Notes: generated from the letters alone by a model not told the origin. 64,000 nt of DNA from Yinghuangia soli (GCF_021502675.1 NZ_JAKFHA010000018.1:1-64000); one strand, 5' to 3'. Shown: positions 17,538-26,522, counted from the stretch's first letter. A program made the numbers and translations.

Positions 17538-18413
17538 ATGTCGCTCAGTGCTCCCCGCCTCCGGGTCGGCCCGACCGAGATCATCGCCCTCGCCGACGCC
17601 GAGGGGCCGTTCTTCGCCCCGCGCGCCGAGGCGTTCCCCGACGCGACGGCGGCGCAGTGGGCCGCGGCCGACCGGTTCGATCCCGGGTCGGTCGACGCCG
17701 GCGGCCGCTGGTGGCTGCAGTTCCGCGCGTACGCGATCCGCAGCGACCAGGGTGTGACCGTGGTGGACGCCGGGATCGGCCCGGCGGACAGCCCGGCCGC
17801 CTCATGGGCGCCGGTGCCTGGCGTGCTGCCTGCGTCCCTCGCCGCCGCGGGCATCGACCCGGCCGAGGTCGACACGGTGGTGCTCACGCACCTGCACACC
17901 GACCACGTCGGGTGGGCCGTGGTGACCGACGCCGCTGTTCCGCCGGCAGAGAGCGCCGCGGGAGCCGCGAGTGCCGCCGGGCGCCGCCGCCCGTACTTCC
18001 CGAACGCCGAGTACCTGCTGCAGCGCGCCGAGTTCGAGGCGCTGGACGCGCTCAACCCGCAGCTTCGCGGGACCTTGACCGACCCGCTCCAGGCCGCCGG
18101 CCGGCTGCGCCTCCTGGACGGGGACACGCCGCTGCGCGCAGGTCGCGTCGTCGCCACGCCCGGGCACACGCCGGGGCACCAGAGCGTGCTGGTCGAGGCC
18201 GGCCGCGAGTCGCTGGTCGTCACCGGCGATCTCCTGGTGCACGCGCTCCAGTTGCTGCACCCCGAGCTGGCGTACGCGCACGAGGAGGACCCCGAGGCGG
18301 CCCGCAGCTCGAGGCAGCGCCTGCTGGACCGCGGCACGGGAACCCCGGGCGGCCCGGGCAGCATCCGGCACTTGGCGACACCGCACCTGACGGAGCCGTT
18401 CCACACTCTCTGA
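17538..18413 (+). CDS. MBL-fold metallo-hydrolase
   Basis: This 291-residue cytoplasmic metallo-beta-lactamase-fold hydrolase is related to lactonases and quorum-quenching-type enzymes, but its substrate is unknown. The metal-binding sequence THLHTDHVGW lies near residue 117. The TPGHTPGHQS histidine loop, TGDLLVHALQL aspartate and a late histidine in ATPHL follow. An Ala/Gly-rich insert follows the HxHxDH motif (AAGAASAAGRRR). The ATG at 17538 follows AGGA at suitable distance. It resembles in layout the broken family member at 3925-4784. Confidence 0.85.
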   Translation: MSLSAPRLRVGPTEIIALADAEGPFFAPRAEAFPDATAAQWAAADRFDPGSVDAGGRWWLQFRAYAIRSDQGVTVVDAGIGPADSPAASWAPVPGVLPASLAAAGIDPAEVDTVVLTHLHTDHVGWAVVTDAAVPPAESAAGAASAAGRRRPYFPNAEYLLQRAEFEALDALNPQLRGTLTDPLQAAGRLRLLDGDTPLRAGRVVATPGHTPGHQSVLVEAGRESLVVTGDLLVHALQLLHPELAYAHEEDPEAARSSRQRLLDRGTGTPGGPGSIRHLATPHLTEPFHTL

Positions 18414-18605
18414 GCGCGCAGCGGAAGCAGCTGTGGTCGCCTTGGTAGGTCATGGCGGCGCGCCCCGTCGACGGCAGTGGCCACCGTGTTCGGTAGCCCC
18501 GTCGGCGTTGGGTGCAGCATCGGCTCGTTTCGTGGATACCGTGCCGCGTGTCGTCCGTGCTGCGCGTAGGTTGCGGAGTACCCACGGCAGCCGGGAGGCG
18601 TAGAG

Positions 18606-19274
18606 GTGCCCGCGAAGGACAGCGACATCACTGTCATCCACCTGATGCGCCATGGCGAGGTGTTCAACCCGGAGGGCGTGCTGTACGGCCGGCTGCCCGG
18701 CTACCACCTGTCCGACCTCGGCGTGAAGATGGCCGAGCAGGTTGCGGATCGCCTCGCCGACCGGGACATCGTGTACGTCGCCGCCTCGCCGCTGGAGCGG
18801 GCGCAGGAGACGGCCGCACCGGTTGCCGCCCGCCACCGCCTCGACGTCGTGGCCGATCCCCGCCTGACGGAGGCGAAGAACAGCTTCGAAGGGAAGACCT
18901 TCGGCGTGGGCGCGGGCGCGCTGCGGAACCCGCGGTATTGGAAGTACCTGCGGAATCCTTTCCGGCCGTCGTGGGGTGAGCCGTACATCGACCAGGTCGT
19001 GCGCATGTCCTCGGCCCTCGATGCAGCGCGGGACAAGGCGCGCGGGCATGAGGCGGTGCTGGTCAGCCACCAGGTGGTGGTGTGGGTTGTGCGTTCGTAC
19101 GTCGAAGGGCGCCGCCTGCTGCATGATCCGCGCAAGCGGCAGTGCTCGCTGGCGTCACTGACGACGTTCACCTACGAGGGCGACCGCGTCGTGTCGGTGG
19201 GCTACAGCGAGCCCGCGAGGGACCTGCTGCCGTCGAAGGCCGAGGCTTCGTCTCGGAGCCAGTTCGGCGCCTGA
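18606..19274 (+). CDS. Histidine phosphatase family protein (phosphoglycerate-mutase-like)
   Basis: This 222-residue cytoplasmic phosphatase belongs to the branch whose catalytic histidine lies in LMRHGE (His16). Other expected residues are Arg in SPLERAQETA, Glu in RLTEAKNSFEG, and the second His in LVSHQVVV. The start is GTG at 18606 behind GGGAGG. Members remove phosphate from sugars, nucleotides or small cofactors; the specific substrate is not apparent. The gene is separated from the MBL hydrolase by 190 bases and ends before a strong hairpin. Confidence 0.88.
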   Translation: MPAKDSDITVIHLMRHGEVFNPEGVLYGRLPGYHLSDLGVKMAEQVADRLADRDIVYVAASPLERAQETAAPVAARHRLDVVADPRLTEAKNSFEGKTFGVGAGALRNPRYWKYLRNPFRPSWGEPYIDQVVRMSSALDAARDKARGHEAVLVSHQVVVWVVRSYVEGRRLLHDPRKRQCSLASLTTFTYEGDRVVSVGYSEPARDLLPSKAEASSRSQFGA

Positions 19275-19360
19275 CGCAAAGGTGCCGAACTCATCGCTTG
19301 TGGGGTGGTGTCGGCGTCGTCGTGGTAGTCACGCCGGATCGCCGCGGGGCCACACGCAAC

Positions 19361-19414
19361 GGCCGCATGCGAAGGGCCGCACGGCACAAGCCGCGCGGGC
19401 CTTCGCATGCGGCC
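19361..19414. terminator. Hairpin terminator, 15-bp stem
   Basis: GGCCGCATGCGAAGG (19361-19375) pairs with CCTTCGCATGCGGCC (19400-19414). It lies between the convergent phosphatase and acyl-CoA dehydrogenase genes. Confidence 0.65.
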
Positions 19415-19428
19415 AGACGCCCCCTCAT

Positions 19429-19493
19429 CGGGCGCCCGACTTCACCGGGCGCCCGAGTTCACCCGACCCGGTTCAACGGACCCGGTTCAACGG
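19429..19493. repeat. Two adjacent tandem duplications
   Basis: A 17-bp unit CGGGCGCCCGACTTCAC is repeated at 19446 with one change. A 14-bp unit ACCCGGTTCAACGG at 19466 is repeated exactly at 19480. Related GGTTCAACG and GGGTTCAGCGG words follow at 19520-19545, where they run into the stop of the dehydrogenase gene. The region is non-coding. Confidence 0.7.
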
Positions 19494-19539
19494 AAGCCAG
19501 GCATCACCGGATGCCCGTCGGGTTCAACGTTGCCCGGGT

Positions 19540-20760
19540 TCAGCGGATGGGGATGCCGCTGATGGTCCGGGCGATCACCAGGCGCTGGATTTCGCTCGTG
19601 CCTTCGAAGATCGTGTAGATGGCGCTGTCGCGGTGCATGCGCTCGACGGGGTACTCGCGGGTGAAGCCGTTGCCGCCGAGGATCTGCATGGCGTTGGTGG
19701 TGACCCATTTGGCGGTCTCGCCGGCGTACAGCTTGGACATGGAGCCCTCCGCGGCCTCGAACGGCTGGCCGGTGGTGGCCATCCAGGAGGCGCGCCAGAC
19801 GAGCAGGCGGGCGGCGTCGATGCGGGTGCGCATGTCGGCGAGGGTGAAGGCGACGCCCTGGTTGTCGATGATGGGGCGGCCGAACTGCTCGCGGGTCTTG
19901 GCGTAGTCGAGGGCGTACTCGTACGCGGCGCGGGCGATGCCGACGGCCTGGGCGCCGACCGCCGGGCGGGACGATTCGAAGGTGGCCATCGCGGCGTTGG
20001 CGCGGCCGCCGGTGCGGCCGCCTTCGCGGGCGCGGGCGATGCGTTCGTCGAGCTTGTCCTTGCCGCCGAGGAGGCAGTCGCCGGGGATGCGGACGTTGTC
20101 GAGGATGACCTCGGCGGTGTGCGAGGCGCGGATGCCGTGCTTCTTGAACTTCTGGCCCTGGGTGAGGCCGGGGGTGTTCGGCGGGACGACGAAACTGGCC
20201 TGGCCGCGGGCGCCGAGGGTGGGGTCGACGGTGGCGACGACCACGTGGATGTGCGCGATGCCGCCGTTGGTGGCCCAGGTCTTGACGCCGTTGAGGACCC
20301 ATTCGCCGGTGATGTCGTCGTACGTGGCGCGGGTGCGCATGGCGGAGACGTCGGATCCGGCGTCGGGTTCGCTGGAGCAGAACGCGGCGACCTTGACGTC
20401 GTCGGGGGTGCCGAACATCCGGGGCGCCCAGAGGCCGACCTGCTCGGGGGTGCCGTTGGCGACGACGCCGGCGGCGGCGAGGGTGGTGCCGGTGATGGCG
20501 AGTCCGAGGCCGGCGTCGCCCCAGAAGAGTTCTTCCATGGTGAGGGGTATGCCGAGGCCGGTGGGGTCGAAGGCCTGGGTGGAGAAGAAGTCGAGGGAGT
20601 AGAGGCCGATCTTGGCGGCTTCCTGGAGGATGGGCCAGGGGGTTTCTTCGCGTTCGTCCCATTCTGCGGCGGCCGGGCGGAGGACGTCGGCCGCGAAGGT
20701 GTGGACCCAGTCGCGGACGGTGCGCTGGTCGTCGGTGAGTTGGAGGGAGAATGCGCTCAT
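19540..20760 (-). CDS. Acyl-CoA dehydrogenase
   Basis: This 406-residue FAD-dependent acyl-CoA dehydrogenase performs the first step of a beta-oxidation-type pathway in the cytoplasm. It has the usual order of an N-terminal helical domain, a middle beta domain (AAFCSSEPDAGSD, then WVLNGVKTWATNG) and a C-terminal helical domain. The catalytic base is Glu386 in IYTIFEGTSEIQR, and the FAD-binding TREQFGRPI and QILGGNGFTREYP segments are present. GGGAG precedes the ATG at 20760. The divergent TetR gene and two palindromes in the intergenic space suggest repression relieved by an acyl-CoA or fatty acid. Confidence 0.93.
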   Translation of the reverse strand: MSAFSLQLTDDQRTVRDWVHTFAADVLRPAAAEWDEREETPWPILQEAAKIGLYSLDFFSTQAFDPTGLGIPLTMEELFWGDAGLGLAITGTTLAAAGVVANGTPEQVGLWAPRMFGTPDDVKVAAFCSSEPDAGSDVSAMRTRATYDDITGEWVLNGVKTWATNGGIAHIHVVVATVDPTLGARGQASFVVPPNTPGLTQGQKFKKHGIRASHTAEVILDNVRIPGDCLLGGKDKLDERIARAREGGRTGGRANAAMATFESSRPAVGAQAVGIARAAYEYALDYAKTREQFGRPIIDNQGVAFTLADMRTRIDAARLLVWRASWMATTGQPFEAAEGSMSKLYAGETAKWVTTNAMQILGGNGFTREYPVERMHRDSAIYTIFEGTSEIQRLVIARTISGIPIR

Positions 20761-20902
20761 CGGGTCTGGCTCCCTGCGGTGGTTGGTGGTGTGATGCCGT
20801 GCCGGGGTCGGCGGGCTTCCTGGCGGGTGGTGCCGTGCGGGTGTGCGGGAGGTGCGGGGTGTGCGGTGCGGTGGCACGGGGTGGTGCGGGGACCATCTAC
20901 GT

Positions 20903-20942
20903 GTTACCGGTTGGTAACCCGCAGTGTGTTACTCCTGGTAAC
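20903..20942. promoter_or_regulatory. Twin TetR operators between the dehydrogenase and TetR genes
   Basis: GTTACCGGTTGGTAAC (20903-20918) and GTTACTCCTGGTAAC (20928-20942) share the arms GTTAC and GTAAC, with centres about 25 bases apart. They occupy the divergent region between 20760 and 21101. TTGACA on the minus strand (20951-20946) is next to the second site and may be the -35 box of the dehydrogenase gene. No other gene in the interval could use them. Confidence 0.65.
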
Positions 20943-21100
20943 ATCTGTCAAGGTCCAGGGCGCTTCCACCTACTGTCGGTAGTGGACCGCACCGGCGGCC
21001 CGCCCGGCCGCGCCGCAGCCGGCACACGGCAGGCAGCAGCGCACGCACGGGCAGTCGGAACAGCAGACGGAACAGAAGCAAAGGTTCGGCGAAGGGTCGC

Positions 21101-21919
21101 ATGACGCACAACGAAGCCGCTGCCGCCGGGACGACCGGACCGGCCGCGGACTCCCCCGCAACACCCGGCGCGGGCGCAGCAGCGGGCTCCGGCACCGGGG
21201 CCCCGCAAGGCAGCGCGCAGGGCACCGCGCACAGCGGCCGCTCCGCGCTGCGCCGCCTGGAACTCCTGGACGCCGCGGACCGCGTGGTGATGCGCGACGG
21301 CCCCGACGCGTCGATGAACACCATCGCCGCCGAGGCCGGCATCACCAAGCCCATCCTCTACCGGCACTTCGGCGACAAGGACGGCCTCTACCGGGCGCTC
21401 GCCGAACGCCACACCGAGGAACTGGCGCTCGCCATCCGCGCCGCCGTCGACCCCGGCCCCGGCGGCGCCCGCACCCCGCGCGGCCGCGTGCAGGCCACCA
21501 TCGACACCTACCTGGCGCACATCGAGGCCAACCCGCAGGTGTACCGGTTCCTGCTGCACCGCGCCGGCGCCGAATCCGCGGACGTGCACGGCCATGTGAC
21601 GGCCTACCAGCGCCGCGTCGGCGAGGAACTGGCCCGCTCCTTCGACCCGCTGGGCGCCACCGGCGTCCTGGCCCGGGCGTGGGCGCACGGCATCGTCGGC
21701 ATGGTGCAGGCCTGCGGCGACTGGTGGCTCGACGAGCACCCGTGCGAGCGCGCCGAGCTGACCGTCTACCTCACCGAACTCCTGTGGGGCGCGCTGCCGA
21801 CCGCGCTGGCCGCCGCCGCAGACGCCGTCGAGGCAGCCGAGGCAGCCCGCCCGGGCCGCGGCCCCCGTCCCGAGGGAACGGACGCGGCGGACGGTACGGG
21901 CGGGGACGCGCAGGGCTGA
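21101..21919 (+). CDS. TetR-family regulator of fatty-acid type
   Basis: This 272-residue protein begins with a 45-residue Ala/Gly/Ser/Thr-rich tail. The DNA-binding domain follows (about 50-100; TIAAEAGITKPILYRHFGDKDGLYRALAERH). The ligand-binding domain resembles actinomycete regulators of lipid metabolism (RVQATIDTYLAHIEANPQVYRFLLH; residues QACGDWWLDE later). The ATG follows GAAGGGT. It is divergent from the acyl-CoA dehydrogenase gene, and the twin palindromes in between are its likely binding sites. The C-terminal 35 residues are again low-complexity. Confidence 0.88.
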   Translation: MTHNEAAAAGTTGPAADSPATPGAGAAAGSGTGAPQGSAQGTAHSGRSALRRLELLDAADRVVMRDGPDASMNTIAAEAGITKPILYRHFGDKDGLYRALAERHTEELALAIRAAVDPGPGGARTPRGRVQATIDTYLAHIEANPQVYRFLLHRAGAESADVHGHVTAYQRRVGEELARSFDPLGATGVLARAWAHGIVGMVQACGDWWLDEHPCERAELTVYLTELLWGALPTALAAAADAVEAAEAARPGRGPRPEGTDAADGTGGDAQG

Positions 21920-22051
21920 CCTGCCCGATGCGGCGCGGGCCGCGCGGGCCGCGCCAGGGACGGACACGTGTCACCGCCGACAGGCACCAGGGCCCGAGTC
22001 AGCGCGTACGTCACCGGCCGCCCCCGGGCGGCCGAGCCCTCGAATCCTCGG

Positions 22052-23668
22052 CTACCGCCCCGCGCGGTAGATCTCGACGCCCCGCACGACCGTGCGCTCG
22101 CACACCGGCAGTTCGGCGTCCGGCGACAGGTCCGGCAGCCCCGGAGTTCCCGAGCTCGGGTCCGTCGACCACGCGGACAGGCGCTGGTCGGGGGCCTGGA
22201 CGGTCAGCTCGCCGGTCCGCCACACCGCGTACGTCGCCGGCGCGCCCGGCACCAGCACTCCCTCGTCGTCGCGCCCCAGCGACCGGTGGCCGCCGCGGGT
22301 GTGCGCGTTGAACGCGGCGCGCACCGAGATGCGCTGCTCCGCGGTGCGGTGGAACGCGGCCGCGCGGACCGTGCCCCACGGGTCCAGCGGCGTCACCGGC
22401 GCGTCCGAGCCGAACGCGAGCGGCACCCCGGCGCGGTTGAGGGTGGCGAACGGGTTCATGCGGGCCGCCCGTTCGGCGCCCAGGCGGCGTGCGTACATGC
22501 CGTCCGGGCCGCCCCACGCCGCATCGAAGCCGGGCTGCACGGACGCCACCAGGCCGAGGTCGGCAAACGCTGCCACCGCCGCGTCGCCCACCAGTTCGGC
22601 GTGCTCGACGCGGTGCCGCAGCGCCCGTACCGGTCCCGCGCCGAAGCGGTCCGCGGCGGCGCGCGCACCGGCGACGACCGCGTCGACTGCGGCGTCGCCG
22701 ATCGCGTGGAACCCGGCCTGCACACCTGCCTCGGTGCACGCCGCCAGGTGCGCGGCGATCGCGTCCGGGCCCAGGTGCGCCAGACCGTGCGTGCCGGGGC
22801 GGTCGGTGTAGGGGGCGTGCAGGCAGGCGGTGTGCGAGCCGAGCGAACCGTCCGCGAACAGGTCGCCGCCGAGGCCGTGCGCGCCGTGCCGGGCCATCAG
22901 CTCGCGGGCCTGCGCGGCGGTCTCCACGGCCTCGCCCCAGTACGCCACGACCTCGGGGCCGGCCTCCTCGGCGGCCAGCTTGAGCAGCAGCGCCGGGTCC
23001 TCCTCGCCGGCGATCTCCGGTCCGGCGCACTCCACGAGCGTGCCGATGCCCAGCCGGGCGGCCTCGGCACGGGCCGCGCGCTGGGCCGCGACGCGCTGCC
23101 CGGAGGTGAGCGCGGCGTGCGCGGCGGCACGGACGGCGTGGTGCGCGGCGCCGGTCAGCGGGCCCGCCGGGTCGTACCCGTCCAGGCCTGCCAGGCCGGG
23201 GACGGCGGCGCGCAGCGCCGAGGACGCCAGCGCGGAGTGCACGTCGATGCGCGACAGGTACGCGGGGCGGTCGCCGACCGCACGGTCCAGCGCTGCGATG
23301 TCCGGGACGCCGGACGCGAACGCCGGTTCGTCCCAGCCCTGGCCGAGGACGACCGCGTCGGCGGGCAGCGTGCGGGCGTGCGCCGCGATCCGGTCCAGTC
23401 CGTCGCCGGGGCCGCCGGCGCGCAGGCCGGAAAGGTCCAGGCCGGACAGCGCGAGGCCGGTGGCGGTGGCGTGCACGTGCGCGTCGACGAACGCCGGGAC
23501 CACCAGCGCGCCGGCCAGGTCCACGATCTCGTCGGCGGAGGACGTGTGCGCCTCGGCGGCGCCCTCGGCGCCGATCCACGCGATGGTGCCGTCCTCGACG
23601 ACCATCGCGGTCGCGAACGGATCGGCGGGGCTGTAGACGTTGCCGTTGCGCAGCAGGATCACGGTCAT
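22052..23668 (-). CDS. Amidohydrolase family protein (YtcJ-like)
   Basis: This 538-residue metal-dependent hydrolase has the composite beta-sandwich/TIM-barrel architecture. The N-terminal sandwich strand (LLRNGNVYSPADPF) leads to VVPAFVDAHVHATATG with metal ligands His64 and His66. Later signature pieces are ALRHRVEHAELV and the final PFATLNRAGVPLAFGSDAPV aspartate. Related enzymes hydrolyse N-formyl, amide or cyclic amide bonds. The ATG at 23668 is the first start consistent with the domain. It is the last gene of a minus-strand run that includes the two cysteine-rich paralogues, with a 98-bp gap, so joint transcription is possible. Confidence 0.88.
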   Translation of the reverse strand: MTVILLRNGNVYSPADPFATAMVVEDGTIAWIGAEGAAEAHTSSADEIVDLAGALVVPAFVDAHVHATATGLALSGLDLSGLRAGGPGDGLDRIAAHARTLPADAVVLGQGWDEPAFASGVPDIAALDRAVGDRPAYLSRIDVHSALASSALRAAVPGLAGLDGYDPAGPLTGAAHHAVRAAAHAALTSGQRVAAQRAARAEAARLGIGTLVECAGPEIAGEEDPALLLKLAAEEAGPEVVAYWGEAVETAAQARELMARHGAHGLGGDLFADGSLGSHTACLHAPYTDRPGTHGLAHLGPDAIAAHLAACTEAGVQAGFHAIGDAAVDAVVAGARAAADRFGAGPVRALRHRVEHAELVGDAAVAAFADLGLVASVQPGFDAAWGGPDGMYARRLGAERAARMNPFATLNRAGVPLAFGSDAPVTPLDPWGTVRAAAFHRTAEQRISVRAAFNAHTRGGHRSLGRDDEGVLVPGAPATYAVWRTGELTVQAPDQRLSAWSTDPSSGTPGLPDLSPDAELPVCERTVVRGVEIYRAGR

Positions 23669-23766
23669 GGGCCCCAGTCTGCCGCGTCCGGCGCGGGACT
23701 CCGGCCACGGCTCCCTGCCGCGCCCGGCGGCAGGGAGCCGTGGGGCAGGCCGCAGGAGCGGTCGCC

Positions 23767-24870
23767 TCAGGGGAAGTACGCGTACGGGCGCCGCCGTACC
23801 CGCTCGGCAAGCGCGGCCAGGTGCGGTTCGCGTGCCTCGGGCAGACGGGCGAACGTGGCGAGGAACACCTGCCAGCCGGGCCGGAACGGCCGTGTCGGAC
23901 GTGCCGGTTGCGGATGGTCGCGGGCCACGCCGTCCGGCAGGTTCCCGGACGCGGGCCACCACGGCATGGCGGTGTGGCGTCCGAACGCGAGGTACCGCCA
24001 GACGTCGGTCTCCACGGGTACGGCCCGGCCCCCGGAAGGCGGTTGCCACGCTTGTCCGGTGCGCGGGTGGCGGGGCACGAGGTCGATGCGGCGGCGCGGT
24101 CCGGGATCCGCGTCCGGCAGACCGGGACCGGCGACGGCCAGTATCGGCAGATCCGGCGCGGACGGTACCTCCACCGGTGCATCCGCCCGTACGTCCGGGC
24201 CACGCAGGCCCGGCGCACCCGGCATGGCCGGTGCCGCAGGCGTCGCCGGTACTGATCCCGACCCGGGGACGAGGTTCCGCAGAGCCGGGACGAGCATCGT
24301 GGTGAGCAGCCCGTCCGGAACACCCACCGGCCTGCCTTCGGCAGCGGCTACGACGTGCGCCAGGACCGCCCCGGCGCTCAGCTCCCAGCGGGGACACCAC
24401 GCCCCGGGTTCCGCGTGCCACGCCGGCCCGGGGAGGTCGTCCACGTTCGGGTCGGCCACCGAGGACCAGTGCAGGCTTGCGCCGCCGGCGTCGGCCGGAG
24501 AGTCGCGCGCGGTCCGGACGTGCCGGACCGCGTCGGGCTCGAACCGGACTTCCTGCCACAGCGAGCAGTCGTCCACCCGGGTCGCCACGGGCTGTCCGCA
24601 TCCCGCGCAGGCGAGGTTCGGGCCGTCCCGCCCGTCCAGTCCGCAGCAGAACCCTCCGGCGCGCTCCGGGATGAACACGGCTCCGGCGACCGCACCCGGC
24701 GGTATGACCACCGTGCCCGAAGCCGGGTCGGCGGCGAAGGTCCCGGGCCCCAGCAGGGGCGGCAAGAGGACGCCGTTGCCGTACAGATGTCCGGCGTACA
24801 CGGGCAGCACCACCTCGTCCACGTCGACAGTCAGCACGGTCCCGCAGGCTGCGCACGCGAACACGGCCAC
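23767..24870 (-). CDS. Cysteine-rich putative zinc-ribbon protein, paralogue 1
   Basis: This 367-residue protein is of unknown function. It starts with a zinc-ribbon-like Cys pair (MAVFACAACG, Cys6 and Cys9). A second cysteine cluster at about residues 75-100 follows (GGFCCGLDGRDGPNLACAGCG, with VATRVDDCS after it). The C-terminal half contains a conserved LVPRHPRTGQ.WQPP.. element and a final WRYLAF segment. The start is GTG at 24870 with GAGGAGG nine bases upstream; the open frame continues further but without a site. It is translated 14 bases after the stop of paralogue 2, so the two form an operon. I know of similar uncharacterised proteins in streptomycetes but no established role. Confidence 0.75.
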   Translation of the reverse strand: MAVFACAACGTVLTVDVDEVVLPVYAGHLYGNGVLLPPLLGPGTFAADPASGTVVIPPGAVAGAVFIPERAGGFCCGLDGRDGPNLACAGCGQPVATRVDDCSLWQEVRFEPDAVRHVRTARDSPADAGGASLHWSSVADPNVDDLPGPAWHAEPGAWCPRWELSAGAVLAHVVAAAEGRPVGVPDGLLTTMLVPALRNLVPGSGSVPATPAAPAMPGAPGLRGPDVRADAPVEVPSAPDLPILAVAGPGLPDADPGPRRRIDLVPRHPRTGQAWQPPSGGRAVPVETDVWRYLAFGRHTAMPWWPASGNLPDGVARDHPQPARPTRPFRPGWQVFLATFARLPEAREPHLAALAERVRRRPYAYFP

Positions 24871-24884
24871 AGGGGTGTTCCTCC

Positions 24885-26057
24885 TCAGGGGGTGAGGGCG
24901 AAGTCGTCCAACAGACCGAGGGCCTCGAACGTCCGGCGTTGGCGCAGCCGGTCGTATCGAGCCCGGAGCCAGGGTTCGCGTACTTGGGGCAGGCGGGCGA
25001 GGGTTGCGAGGAACGGGTCCTCGTACGGCCGGAAGGGGTACGCCGGGCGTTGCGGCAGCGGGTGGTCGCGCTCGACACCGTCCCGCACCGTCCCGCGGGC
25101 GCTCCGCCACGTTGCGGGTACGGGCGGGGCGAAGGCGAGGAACCGCCAGATCTCCGTGTCCACCGGAACGGTGGCGTGCAGGCCGGTCCTGGTGGGCGGC
25201 TGCCAGGTCCGTCCGGTGCGGGGATGGCGGGGCACCAGGGCGATGACGGCCGCGCCCTTGCCGGCACCGGGCACGTCGGCGGGTCGACCAGGGCCGACCA
25301 CGGCCAGCCTCTTCACGTCACGGCGGTACGCCTGGCGTGAGCCCGGCGCCGGGAGCAGCCGCGCAAGCGTCCGCCGGAACATCGCCGCGAGCAGACCGTC
25401 CGGAACGTCCACCGGTCTGCCGCCCGAGGCGGCGGCGATGTGCGCGAGCATCGACCCGGCGGCCATCTCCCAGCGCGGGCACCAGCGGTCGTGCCGTTCC
25501 TGCCGGATGGGTCCCGTCCCGGCCGGGTCGGCCAAGTGTCCGTCGCCGACCGCGTCCCAGTCCTCGTCCTTGCCCTCGTCGGCTGGTTCGGTGTCGCCCC
25601 CGAGACGCCGTACCGCGTCTGCCTCGAACCGTGCTTCCCGCCAGTAGCCGCAGTCGTCCGTGAGGGTCGCGACCGGGCGGCCGCACTGCGTGCAGGCCAG
25701 GTTGGGGCCGTCTCGTCCGTCGAGTCCGCAGCAGCTGCCGTCGCAGCGGTCCGGGATCAGCACCGTCCCGACGGCGTCGCCCGGGCCGATGAGAACTGCT
25801 CCCGGGGCGGCGAAGGAGAGGCTCCCGACGGGTGCGAATATCCCGCGGGCCTCCGCGACTTCGTCCGCGTTCTCGATGTCCGCCCAGCGGCGCCACGGCC
25901 ATCCGGAGGGTTCCGGGATCACCGCGTACGTCTTGGGTTCCAGGGACGGGGGCATCACGTCGTAGCCGCTGTGGCCCCCGGCGTGTGCGGGCAGCGCCAC
26001 CTGTTCGACCTCGGCGGTGAGCTCCGCTCCGCATCCCGAACACACGAACACGGCCAA
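24885..26057 (-). CDS. Cysteine-rich putative zinc-ribbon protein, paralogue 2
   Basis: This 390-residue paralogue of the downstream protein has the same order of elements: MAVFVCSGCG at the N-terminus and a double-cysteine block near residues 125-155 (CCGLDGRDGPNLACTQCG). IALVPRHPRTGRTWQPP and IWRFLAF follow near the end. Compared with paralogue 1 it has an extra segment around residues 45-85 (EPSGWPWRRWADIEN). The start appears to be TTG at 26057, because GGAGGG lies at the right distance and the N-terminus aligns exactly with the paralogue. A third, shorter member of the family is encoded at 59675. Tandem duplication is clear; the function is unknown. Confidence 0.75.
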   Translation of the reverse strand: MAVFVCSGCGAELTAEVEQVALPAHAGGHSGYDVMPPSLEPKTYAVIPEPSGWPWRRWADIENADEVAEARGIFAPVGSLSFAAPGAVLIGPGDAVGTVLIPDRCDGSCCGLDGRDGPNLACTQCGRPVATLTDDCGYWREARFEADAVRRLGGDTEPADEGKDEDWDAVGDGHLADPAGTGPIRQERHDRWCPRWEMAAGSMLAHIAAASGGRPVDVPDGLLAAMFRRTLARLLPAPGSRQAYRRDVKRLAVVGPGRPADVPGAGKGAAVIALVPRHPRTGRTWQPPTRTGLHATVPVDTEIWRFLAFAPPVPATWRSARGTVRDGVERDHPLPQRPAYPFRPYEDPFLATLARLPQVREPWLRARYDRLRQRRTFEALGLLDDFALTP

Positions 26058-26162
26058 GCGGTCCCCCTCCGACGCCCCACGCGGCCGGGCAGGGCCGCCG
26101 CGTGATTGTCCCGCCCGGGGGCAGGACGGCCAACCGGTTTTCCGCCGTTGCCTGCTCCGGGC

Positions 26163-26522
26163 CTACCGCGTAGTTCCGGTGCCGCGTACGACCGCGGGCC
26201 CGGCTGGGACCGGCGCCGACTGGTCGCCGACTGCGGCGAACACGTTCACGAACACCAGGAACCCGCCGATCAGCAGGGCGCACATGGCGACCAGGGCGAC
26301 CACGAAGCCGAGCCCGGCGAACGCGTTGAGCGTCCCGACACCGCGTATGAGCGGATCGGAGTCGCACTCCGAATCCGCAGCCGGGGCCGGATCCGGGGCC
26401 AGATCCGGGTCCGGGTCCGTGCGCTGACTCGTGCTCGGACCCGCGTCCCGGAGTCCGCCGCTCATGGCCGGGCGCCCGCCAGGGACGCGGTGACCGGACG
26501 CGGCAAAGGGGCGGCGAGGCAT
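26163..26522 (-). CDS. Small membrane protein
   Basis: This 119-residue protein has a Pro/Asp-rich N-terminal half (DPDPDLAPDPAPAADSE). One long hydrophobic stretch follows (about residues 70-100, FAGLGFVVALVAMCALLIGG), long enough for one membrane span or a tight hairpin. The ATG at 26522 has GGAG seven bases upstream; an internal ATG at 26465 is an alternative. No family is recognised. It lies 105 bases upstream of the cysteine-rich pair on the same strand and may be transcribed with them. With the acidic low-complexity N-terminus outside the hydrophobic part, it could be a membrane anchor. Confidence 0.55.
   Translation of the reverse strand: MPRRPFAASGHRVPGGRPAMSGGLRDAGPSTSQRTDPDPDLAPDPAPAADSECDSDPLIRGVGTLNAFAGLGFVVALVAMCALLIGGFLVFVNVFAAVGDQSAPVPAGPAVVRGTGTTR

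Noticed and set aside
22052-25267. A 1071-residue minus-strand frame
   Set aside because: It is the amidohydrolase gene extended upstream through the wrong frame of the cysteine-rich genes; the true start at 23668 begins the domain.
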